Shown one piece after another: positions 1 to 5,538 of a DNA stretch of 7,256 nt. The position numbers were made by a program, and so were the translations under genes. Below the pieces are notes generated by a model that was given only the letters and a program-made list of their open reading frames with translations, was not told where the DNA came from and searched no databases. This DNA comes from CAZNNH01 sp964574335. Its GTDB lineage: Bacteria > Acidobacteriota > Vicinamibacteria > Fen-336. Position 1 is the stretch's first letter. Each line of letters starts with the position of its first letter. The DNA is taken from assembly GCA_964574335.1 (NCBI GenBank), contig CAZNNH010000245.1, positions 1 to 7,256 on the forward strand. The letters are read 5' to 3'.

Positions 1-1
1 G

Positions 2-868
2 ATGTTCCGCGACAGCTACGGCAACGTCTTCGACGGCAACCCCACCTGGAACGCCATCTCCGGAGCGGAGGGCGACCTGTACGCCTTCAGCGAGGCCTCC
101 ACCTACATCCAGGAGCCGCCCTTCTTCCAGGACCTGAAGCTGGAGGTCGAGCCGCCCCGCGACATCGAGGGGGCGCGGCCGCTCCTGCTGCTCGGCGACT
201 CGGTGACCACCGACCACATCTCGCCGGCCGGGGACATCCCGCTGGACGGCCCCGCCGGCCGCTACCTGAAGTCGAAGGGGATCGAGAAGCCGGACTTCAA
301 CTCCTTCGGCTCGCGGCGCGGCAACGACCGGGTGATGGTGCGCGGCACCTTCGCCAACATCCGGATCAAGAACCTGATGGTCCCCGGTGTGGAGGGTGGC
401 GTCACCGTCCACTTCCCGTCGGGCGAGCGGATGTCGGTCTTCGAGGCTGCCCAGCGCTACCGCTCCGAAGGGGTGCCGCTTCTGGTGGTGGCCGGCAAGG
501 AGTACGGCACCGGCTCGTCCCGCGACTGGGCGGCCAAGGGGACGTTGCTGCTCGGGGTCCGCGCCGTGATCGCCCAGAGCTTCGAGCGCATCCATCGCAG
601 CAACCTGGTGGGGATGGGCGTGCTGCCGCTCCAGCTCGCCGAGGGCGAGGGGGTCGAGACGCTGGGCCTGACCGGCGCCGAGCGCTTCGTCATCCGCGGC
701 CTTTCCGCGCTGGCCCCGCGAGCCAAGGTCGAGGTCGAGGTGGAGCGGAAGGACGGCTCGCGCCTCTCCTTCACCGCCACCGCCCGCCTGGACACGCCGG
801 TCGAGCTCAACTACTACCGCAACGGCGGGATCCTCCAGACCGTCCTGCGCAAGCTGCTTCAGGGTTGA
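2..868 (+). CDS. acnA: Aconitate hydratase (AcnA/IRP1 type), C-terminal part, 5' end outside window
   Basis: This is the C-terminal 288 residues of a cytosolic aconitase, which interconverts citrate and isocitrate in the TCA cycle. AcnA proteins have about 890-900 residues, so the [4Fe-4S]-binding domains 1-3 lie mostly before the window. The ATG at base 2 is an internal Met, not a start. Visible family signatures are STYIQEPPFF (residues 33-42), the opening of the swivelling domain 4 at GDSVTTDHISPAG (65-77), FNSFGSRRGNDR (99-110), the substrate-contacting loop GKEYGTGSSRDWAAKG (165-180), and the ERIHRSNLVGMGVLPL stretch (195-210). The ending YYRNGGILQTVLRKLL is the usual AcnA C-terminus, so the 3' end is intact and stops at TGA 866-868. 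The next gene starts 19 bp later on the same strand, so co-transcription is likely. The family call is very secure; choosing AcnA over AcnB rests on these domain-4 motifs lying at the C-terminus. Confidence 0.96.
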   Translation: MFRDSYGNVFDGNPTWNAISGAEGDLYAFSEASTYIQEPPFFQDLKLEVEPPRDIEGARPLLLLGDSVTTDHISPAGDIPLDGPAGRYLKSKGIEKPDFNSFGSRRGNDRVMVRGTFANIRIKNLMVPGVEGGVTVHFPSGERMSVFEAAQRYRSEGVPLLVVAGKEYGTGSSRDWAAKGTLLLGVRAVIAQSFERIHRSNLVGMGVLPLQLAEGEGVETLGLTGAERFVIRGLSALAPRAKVEVEVERKDGSRLSFTATARLDTPVELNYYRNGGILQTVLRKLLQG

Positions 869-878
869 GCCGGGGATC

Positions 879-883
879 GGAGG
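879..883 (+). promoter_or_regulatory. Ribosome binding site of the beta-CASP hydrolase gene
   Basis: GGAGG lies 4 bp before the ATG at 888, inside the 19-bp gap after the aconitase stop codon. It fixes the start of the downstream gene and supports translation from a shared transcript, because the gap is too short for a separate promoter. Confidence 0.75.
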
Positions 884-887
884 TCAC

Positions 888-2273
888 ATGACCCGCTTGA
901 GCTTCCTAGGCGCCGCCCGCACCGTCACCGGGTCGCAGTACCTGGTCGAGAACGGCTCGCACCGGATCATGGTCGACTGCGGCATGTTCCAGGGGTCCAA
1001 GGAGCTTCGGCTCCGGAACTGGTCGGACCCCACCCCCGAACCCGAGACGGTGAGCGCGCTGATCCTCACCCACACCCATCTCGATCACATCGGCCGGGTG
1101 CCGCGGCTGGTCAAGCGCGGCTTCTCGGGGCCCATCTACTGCACGCCGCCGACCCGCGACCTGGCCGAGGAGATCCTCGGCGACGCTGCCCACCTGCAGC
1201 AGGAAGACGCCGACTACTTCAACCGCAAGGGCCTGACCAAGCACAAGCCGGCTCTGCCCCTGTTCGACGCCGCCGACGTCCAGCGATGCCTGGAGCTGTT
1301 CCGAACCCTCGAGGTCGACACCGAGCAGGAGCTCGGCCCCGGGGCCCGCTTCCGCTACCAGCATGCCGGTCACCTGCTGGGCGCGGCCTCGGTCCTGCTT
1401 TCGCTGGAGGCGAACGGCAAGCTGACCCGCATCGCCTTCAGCGGCGACCTGGGCCGCTACGACGCCGTGCTGGCCAAGGTACCGGCGCCGGCGCCTGCGG
1501 CCGACTACCTGGTCATCGAGAGCACCTACGGCAACCGCCACCACGCGGCGGTGTCGCTGCTGGAGCAGCTCGAGGCGGTGCTGACCCGCACCTTCGCGCG
1601 GGGCGGCGTGCTGCTGATCCCGGCCTTCGCGGTGGGCCGGGCCCAGCAGCTCATCTACATGATGCACCAGCTCGTCACCGAGGGCCGGATGCGGCCCTTC
1701 CCGATCCACCTCGACAGCCCGATGGCCATCGACGCCACCCGGATCTACGCCTCGTACCCCGAGGGTCACCGCGTCAGCCTGGCCGGCGTCGGGGGGCGCT
1801 CGGTCCTCTACGACAAGTGGCTGCAGCTGCACCGAACCCGGGACGAGTCGAAGCGGCTCAACGACATGAAGGGACCGGCGGTGATCATCTCGGCCAGCGG
1901 CATGCTGTCGGGGGGGCGGATCCTGCACCACTGCCGGGTGCGGCTACCCAAGCCCGAGAACACCCTCCTGATCACGGGCTACCAGGCGGCCACCACCCTG
2001 GGCCGGGCCCTGCTCGACGGTCGCCGCGTGGTGCGCATCCACAAGGGGGAGGTCCCGGTGCTGGCCGAGGTGGCCAGCCTCAAGGGGATCTCGGCCCACG
2101 CCGACGCCGACGAGCTGATGCGTTGGCTGTCCGGCGCCGAGACGCTGCGGAGGGTGTTCGTGACCCACGGGGAGGAGGCGTCGGCGCTGGCCCTGGCCGA
2201 CCGCATCCGGCGCGAGCGGGGGTTCGACACCCACGTGCCCGAGCTGGGCGAGCGGGTGACCCTTCAGGGGTAG
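888..2273 (+). CDS. Beta-CASP metallo-beta-lactamase-fold RNA hydrolase (CPSF73/TTHA0252-like)
   Basis: The predicted enzyme has 461 residues and is a cytoplasmic Zn-dependent ribonuclease of the CPSF73-like beta-CASP group. The metallo-beta-lactamase core is complete: Asp30 in MVDCG (motif 1), HTHLDH at 62-67 (motif 2), His162 in AGHLLGA (motif 3) and Asp187 in SGDLGR (motif 4). The inserted beta-CASP domain follows, with the acidic motif A at Glu211 in ESTYGNR, then PAFAVGRAQQL (245-255) and SASGMLSGGRI (335-345). Motif B is His404 in SAHADADEL, and motif C is His427 in VTHGEE. The full ligand set implies an active enzyme. There is no N-terminal KH pair or C-terminal extension, so it resembles the short bacterial and Thermus-type proteins rather than RNase J. 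It starts at ATG 888 behind GGAGG and is probably co-transcribed with the aconitase. RNA as substrate is inferred from the family; activity on another phosphodiester cannot be excluded. Confidence 0.92.
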   Translation: MTRLSFLGAARTVTGSQYLVENGSHRIMVDCGMFQGSKELRLRNWSDPTPEPETVSALILTHTHLDHIGRVPRLVKRGFSGPIYCTPPTRDLAEEILGDAAHLQQEDADYFNRKGLTKHKPALPLFDAADVQRCLELFRTLEVDTEQELGPGARFRYQHAGHLLGAASVLLSLEANGKLTRIAFSGDLGRYDAVLAKVPAPAPAADYLVIESTYGNRHHAAVSLLEQLEAVLTRTFARGGVLLIPAFAVGRAQQLIYMMHQLVTEGRMRPFPIHLDSPMAIDATRIYASYPEGHRVSLAGVGGRSVLYDKWLQLHRTRDESKRLNDMKGPAVIISASGMLSGGRILHHCRVRLPKPENTLLITGYQAATTLGRALLDGRRVVRIHKGEVPVLAEVASLKGISAHADADELMRWLSGAETLRRVFVTHGEEASALALADRIRRERGFDTHVPELGERVTLQG

Positions 2274-2315
2274 CGTTCGGGAGCCACCCGGACCGGAACC
2301 GGCCAAAGGTCGGGG

Positions 2316-2321
2316 TAAAAT
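2316..2321 (+). promoter_or_regulatory. Possible -10 element (TAAAAT) ahead of the thioredoxin gene
   Basis: TAAAAT stands out in a GC-rich 148-bp gap and lies about 100 bp before the thioredoxin start. The hexamer expected 17 bp upstream (about 2293-2298) does not resemble TTGACA, so this would be a weak or activator-dependent promoter. It would give a leader of roughly 90 nt containing the hairpin at 2355-2382. Confidence 0.3.
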
Positions 2322-2354
2322 GGCATCTCACGCCGGGGCGAAGGTGATCGGGCC

Positions 2355-2382
2355 CCGTCCGGGCCATGTGGCGGCCGGACGG
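2355..2382 (+). other. Leader hairpin between the hydrolase and thioredoxin genes
   Basis: CCGTCCGG (2355-2362) and CCGGACGG (2375-2382) are exact inverted repeats, giving an 8-bp all-paired stem with a 12-nt loop. No T-run follows, so it is not a standard intrinsic terminator. It sits 29 bp before the thioredoxin ribosome binding site. It could be a processing or stability element, part of a factor-dependent terminator for the upstream genes, or simply structure expected in GC-rich DNA. Confidence 0.35.
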
Positions 2383-2410
2383 CGCAGCCCGGCACCCCCC
2401 CGGGGCATCC

Positions 2411-2415
2411 GGAGG
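2411..2415 (+). promoter_or_regulatory. Ribosome binding site deciding the TTG start of thioredoxin
   Basis: GGAGG lies 6 bp before TTG 2422-2424. There is no in-frame ATG or GTG near the expected thioredoxin N-terminus, so this site fixes the unusual TTG start. The spacing equals that of the FadL-family gene. Confidence 0.75.
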
Positions 2416-2421
2416 TGAGGC

Positions 2422-2772
2422 TTGAACCAAGACGTTCGTGTCCTGAGCAGCCAGAACTGGGAGAGCGAGGTCCTCGGCTCGAAGGAGCCGGTGCTGGTGG
2501 ACTTCTGGGCGAGCTGGTGCGCCCCCTGCCGGATGATCGCCCCGGCCATCGATGCCCTGGCAACCGAGTACAAGGGCCGGGTCAAGGTCGGCAAGCTCGA
2601 CGTGGACGAGAACGGCGACATCGCGGGCCGCTACGGGATCCGGTCGATCCCCACCCTGCTGGTGTTCCACAACGGGGAGGTGGTGGACCAGCGGGTCGGC
2701 GCCGTCCCGCAAGGCCAGCTTGCCGCGCTGCTCGACCAGCAGCTCGCCGGGGAGGGGTCGAGCCGAGCCTGA
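2422..2772 (+). CDS. trxA: Thioredoxin (TTG start)
   Basis: A 116-residue single-domain thioredoxin, a cytoplasmic protein-disulfide reductase normally recycled by NADPH-thioredoxin reductase. The active site is WCAPC at residues 32-36, an Ala variant of the common WCGPC that is frequent in bacteria. The buried Asp27 (VDFWA), the cis-proline loop IPT (Pro77 at 76-78) and the conserved VGA near residue 93 are all present. There is no signal peptide or membrane segment, so it should act in the cytoplasm. It is slightly longer than the roughly 105-110 residues usual for TrxA because of a polar tail ending EGSSRA. Translation starts at TTG 2422 with GGAGG 6 bp before it. The gene stands 148 bp after the RNA hydrolase and is followed by a hairpin that begins within its stop codon. 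No substrate can be assigned from the context. Confidence 0.93.
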   Translation: MNQDVRVLSSQNWESEVLGSKEPVLVDFWASWCAPCRMIAPAIDALATEYKGRVKVGKLDVDENGDIAGRYGIRSIPTLLVFHNGEVVDQRVGAVPQGQLAALLDQQLAGEGSSRA

Positions 2773-2811
2773 GCCCGGGGAAGACCGCGACGTTCCCGGC
2801 GGGCTCCTCTT
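2771..2811 (+). terminator. Likely terminator of the thioredoxin transcript
   Basis: GAGCCCG (2771-2777) pairs exactly with CGGGCTC (2800-2806). The stem continues as GGGAA against TTCCC after a 2-nt bulge, and CTCTT follows. The stem starts inside the thioredoxin stop codon. The pyrimidine tail is a poor T-run, so termination may be partial or may act together with the convergent arrangement. Confidence 0.5.
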
Positions 2812-2833
2812 GCGACCCCTCCGGCTTCCGAAC

Positions 2834-2857
2834 GCCTTCGCAGGATCTCCCGAAGGC
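2834..2857 (-). terminator. Hairpin at the 3' end of the SGNH hydrolase gene
   Basis: GCCTTCG (2834-2840) and CGAAGGC (2851-2857) form a perfect 7-bp stem with a 10-nt loop, directly at the TAG stop of the minus-strand hydrolase gene. No T-run follows on the minus strand. It may protect the 3' end or weakly terminate. Together with the hairpin at 2771-2806 it fills the 84-bp gap between the convergent transcription units. Confidence 0.35.
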
Positions 2858-4143
2858 TACCGCGCGTCCACCCGGCCGAACAGGCGGAGCAGGCTCTCCC
2901 AGGCCTCCTGCGAGAGCTCGACCGGCCCCTGCCTCCGGCTCTGGGCGGAGACGCCCATGAACGGCCGTAGGTTCACCTCGGCCAGGTTGCCGCCGTTGGC
3001 GTTGATGGCCCGGATCCACTCGTTGGCCACGATCGCGTAGCCCAGATCCGAGGGGTGCACGCCGTCGTAGCTGAACAGGCCGCCGCTCAGGAAGTCGGCG
3101 CTGTAGGTCACGCCGCCCACCACGATCCCCTCGCTGGCCGCCCGGCTCAGCAGGGCGTTGATGTCGACCACCGGGATGCCGGCCGCCGCGCAGATCTCGC
3201 GGATCGAAGCGTTGTTCACGCGCACGTGGTCCTGGATGAAGGCGATCTCGCTGCCGTTCAGATAGACCTCGTCGGGCAGGCAGCCGAGGCATTGACCGTT
3301 CTCGATGCGGGCCTGGCCTCCCAGCGCCTGGGGAATCCCGATCCCCTGGGCCAGGTAGCTCGAGGCGGCCAGGGTGACCCGGGCGTTGGACTCGAGGATC
3401 CCGCCCACGCCCAGCAGCGGGACGGTGTGGCCCTCGATCTCGACCGGCTGCCCGTCGGGTCCGGGCACCACCGGCGGGAGGGTGGTGACGAACGGGATCG
3501 AGGTGACGTCGGGGATGTTGGCGGCCACGACGAAGGCGCCGGTCGAGGCCAGGTTGGCCACGATCGCGGCGTAGTAGAGGCGGAAGACCTGGGTCGGCGT
3601 CAGGGTGACGCCGTCGATGGCCCGGCCCGCGATCGCCGCCCCCAGCACGTCGTTGTTGCCGATCCAGAGGGTGATGAAGGTCGGGCGCATCCCCTGGGCC
3701 TGCTGGACCTGAGTCCCCAGGCCCCGCAGGACCAGGTCGTGCAGGCCGCCCTGATCGCTGACGGTGTCGAGGCAGTCGATGGCGGTGGCGCCGGGTACCG
3801 CCAGGTTGTTGTAGGGCCGCGCCAGGCCCAGGTTGAGCGGCGCTCCGATCCCCGGCTTGGGCAACAGGATCACCGGGGAGAGGCTCAGAAGCTCGTACTC
3901 GCTGGGGATGCCGGGCTCCGAGATGAGGGGCTGCTCGAAGCTTGGGACACCCGCTTGCCTGGCGATCAGCGCCGGCACCGAGGTGCGCTGGTGGGTCTCG
4001 ACCAGTGAGCTGGACTCGAAGCCGGCGGCCAGGCTGTCGCCCAGGCTCATGTAGGTCGTGAAGTCGGTCTGGGCGACGGCCGAGGTGGCCACCCCAGAGA
4101 GAAGGACGACGACGGCGAGTGCTCTCAGGCAGCGTGAGTGCAT
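2857..4143 (-). CDS. Exported SGNH/GDSL-family hydrolase (probable lipase/esterase)
   Basis: A 428-residue secreted hydrolase of the SGNH/GDSL superfamily, whose members cleave ester bonds in lipids or acylated glycans. The signal peptide is residues 1-24 (Arg residues, then LAVVVLLSGVATS, cleavage after AVA). The SGNH blocks are block I LGDSLAAGF with nucleophile Ser37, block II VPGAT with Gly118, block III GNND with Gly162 and Asn164, and block V DGVH with Asp360 and His363. The catalytic set is complete. The stretch from block III to block V is about 200 residues, long for the family, and carries an insertion with a CLGC cysteine pair (Cys285, Cys288). About 65 residues follow the catalytic His. 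ATG 4143 is chosen because it begins the signal peptide; an open frame extends upstream to 4587 but overlaps the FadL-family gene. That gene ends 17 bp upstream, and a G-rich GGGGG lies 7 bp before the ATG. The substrate is unknown; the FadL neighbour suggests a lipid. Confidence 0.9.
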   Translation of the reverse strand: MHSRCLRALAVVVLLSGVATSAVAQTDFTTYMSLGDSLAAGFESSSLVETHQRTSVPALIARQAGVPSFEQPLISEPGIPSEYELLSLSPVILLPKPGIGAPLNLGLARPYNNLAVPGATAIDCLDTVSDQGGLHDLVLRGLGTQVQQAQGMRPTFITLWIGNNDVLGAAIAGRAIDGVTLTPTQVFRLYYAAIVANLASTGAFVVAANIPDVTSIPFVTTLPPVVPGPDGQPVEIEGHTVPLLGVGGILESNARVTLAASSYLAQGIGIPQALGGQARIENGQCLGCLPDEVYLNGSEIAFIQDHVRVNNASIREICAAAGIPVVDINALLSRAASEGIVVGGVTYSADFLSGGLFSYDGVHPSDLGYAIVANEWIRAINANGGNLAEVNLRPFMGVSAQSRRQGPVELSQEAWESLLRLFGRVDAR

Positions 4144-4160
4144 GTCGATACCCCCGAACC

Positions 4161-5456
4161 CTAGAAGCTGTAACCGATCGAGACGGCGAACAGGTTGGCG
4201 CTGCTCTTGTAGATTCCGTTGAAGTTGTCGCGGTTCATACCCTCGGTGGAGCGCTCCTTGAAGAACAGGTGCCAGTAGGCCACGTCCACCTTGAACCGCC
4301 CCGGCTGGTAGCTGAACCCGGCCGCCAGACCGTGACGGTCGGCGTCGGGGAGCAGCGGCGAGACCGACTCTACCGGGCTCGGGTTCTCGTCGTAGAAGTA
4401 CCCGGCCCGGGCCGCCCAGATCTGGTTGATGCGGCGCTCGGCGCCCAGGCGGTAGATGCGGGTGTTCTGGTAGTCCTCGGTGATCACCTCGCTGAGCTCC
4501 GGGTAGCCCTCGAACGTCACCGGTAGCTCCTCGAACGACGACCAGTTGTGGAAGTCGACGTCGGCGGCGAACGTCCACTCGTTCCACTCGTAGGCGGCGC
4601 CCACGGCGAAGATCGAGGGGAAGTCGATCGAGGTGGTCACCGGCACGACCCCGGACGGGAGGCTGGCGGCCACCGCCGCGTCGAACTGCCCGTTGCCGGT
4701 CGGCAGCAGGGTGAAGTTGGCGGTGCCGGTGAAGTCCATCTTGACGTGGTGGCGGTAGGAGACGCCGAAGGACAGGCTCTCGGTGGGCTGGGCGATCAGC
4801 CCAAGGTTGAAGCCGAAGCCGGTCTTGCGGTCGCTGTCGAGGTCCACCGCTGCCACGTCGACCAGGGTCTGGGTGAAGGGATTGGTGATCCCGGCATTGC
4901 GCTTGAGCGAGAGCTTGGCGATCCGGAAGTCGAGGCCGATCCCCACCGCCAGCCGGTCGGCCAGCTTGTAGGCGACGGTGGGGTTGACGGAGATGGCCTG
5001 CACCTCGGCTTCCTTGGAGACGAAGCGTCCGGTGTAGGTGGTGTCCCGGTTGAGCCAGCGGGTGCGCAGGCCGTAGGGGACGTGCACCCCGATCCCCACC
5101 ACCAGGCGATCGTTGAGCCTCTGGGTGTAGTCCGCGGCGGGCGGGATCACCACCCCGGCGTCACCCTTCTCGACGACGTCCGAGCCGGGATACGGGTCGG
5201 CCCCGGTGAAATCCTGGCTGGGAGCGATCGCGGTGGCGCCCAGGTAGAGCTGCTTGCCGTCCAGGAAGGCGATCCCGGCGGCGTTGTGGAAGATCGAGGA
5301 GGGGTCGCTGGTCTGGGCGGTGAAGGCGCCTCCGAAGCCCATTCCCCGTGCGCCCTGTTCGAATATCGCGAACCCGGCTGCATCGACGCGGCCTGGGAGC
5401 AGGCCGACGACCACTAGGAGCGCGAAACCGGCGCTCCGAGACGAGCAGGATGCCAT
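4161..5456 (-). CDS. OmpP1/FadL-family outer membrane transport protein
   Basis: A 431-residue outer-membrane beta-barrel of the FadL family (E. coli FadL 446 with signal), which takes up long-chain fatty acids or other hydrophobic molecules. The signal peptide is residues 1-26 (hydrophobic GFALLVVVGLL, cleavage after VDA). The mature N-terminus AGFAIFEQGARGMGFGGAF is the usual hatch region of the family, followed by DPSSIFHNAAGIAFLDG. That segment aligns with the NPA hatch motif but reads N-A-A, with the Pro lost. The rest alternates amphipathic strands and turns, and the chain ends IGYSF with the terminal Phe typical of barrel proteins. I start it at ATG 5456, which has GGAGG 6 bp upstream. 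A GTG six codons earlier (5474) would place that ribosome binding site inside the coding sequence. It is first in a two-gene unit with the SGNH hydrolase, driven by the promoter at 5506-5535. The transported substrate is unknown; fatty acids are the default from the family. Confidence 0.9.
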   Translation of the reverse strand: MASCSSRSAGFALLVVVGLLPGRVDAAGFAIFEQGARGMGFGGAFTAQTSDPSSIFHNAAGIAFLDGKQLYLGATAIAPSQDFTGADPYPGSDVVEKGDAGVVIPPAADYTQRLNDRLVVGIGVHVPYGLRTRWLNRDTTYTGRFVSKEAEVQAISVNPTVAYKLADRLAVGIGLDFRIAKLSLKRNAGITNPFTQTLVDVAAVDLDSDRKTGFGFNLGLIAQPTESLSFGVSYRHHVKMDFTGTANFTLLPTGNGQFDAAVAASLPSGVVPVTTSIDFPSIFAVGAAYEWNEWTFAADVDFHNWSSFEELPVTFEGYPELSEVITEDYQNTRIYRLGAERRINQIWAARAGYFYDENPSPVESVSPLLPDADRHGLAAGFSYQPGRFKVDVAYWHLFFKERSTEGMNRDNFNGIYKSSANLFAVSIGYSF

Positions 5457-5462
5457 CGAGAA

Positions 5463-5467
5463 CCTCC
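5463..5467 (-). promoter_or_regulatory. Ribosome binding site deciding the FadL-family start
   Basis: GGAGG on the minus strand lies 6 bp before ATG 5456. It argues against the upstream in-frame GTG at 5474 as the start. Confidence 0.75.
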
Positions 5468-5505
5468 AGAGCACGCTTCTTGGGTTGGTGGAGCGAATTC
5501 GGGGA

Positions 5506-5535
5506 ATCTTACGATCCGCCCGGAAGCAGTGTCAA
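5506..5535 (-). promoter_or_regulatory. Near-consensus sigma-70 promoter of the FadL-SGNH unit
   Basis: Read on the minus strand, the exact consensus -35 TTGACA (5535-5530) is followed after 18 bp by TAAGAT (5511-5506), one base from the -10 consensus TATAAT in composition terms and at acceptable spacing. A start near 5499 gives a leader of about 43 nt before ATG 5456. The -35 box begins only 3 bp after the stop codon of the upstream GTPase gene, so no terminator fits between them and read-through from the GTPase gene is possible. No operator repeat is evident around it. Confidence 0.75.
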
Positions 5536-5538
5536 CGC

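Noticed and set aside
906..1931. 341-codon minus-strand open frame antisense to the beta-CASP hydrolase
   Set aside because: The opposite strand encodes an intact enzyme with all motifs; this frame shows no family features.
2299..2313. Small hairpin CCGGCC-AAA-GGTCGG considered as terminator of the aconitase-hydrolase unit
   Set aside because: The stem is short with one G-U pair and has no T-run; the following bases are the TAAAAT box instead.
1286..2347. 353-codon plus-strand frame overlapping the beta-CASP hydrolase out of frame
   Set aside because: Gly/Arg/Pro/Ala-rich shadow translation of the same DNA; there is no ribosome binding site or motif.
3055..4008. 317-codon plus-strand open frame antisense to the SGNH hydrolase
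   Set aside because: Low-complexity translation rich in Gly, Asp, Arg and Val, no domain, and fully within a gene with complete catalytic motifs.
4144..4587. Open frame extending the SGNH hydrolase upstream to an ATG at 4587
   Set aside because: The extension overlaps the FadL-family gene, is Arg-rich low-quality translation, and would bury the clear signal peptide that begins at 4143.
4548..5417. 289-codon plus-strand open frame antisense to the FadL-family gene
   Set aside because: Highly repetitive Gly/Val/Glu/Asp translation is a mirror of beta-strand codons in a GC-rich gene; no independent support.
5457..5474. GTG at 5474 as start of the FadL-family protein
   Set aside because: It would put the GGAGG at 5467-5463 inside the coding region. 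The ATG at 5456 has ideal spacing and directly begins the signal peptide.
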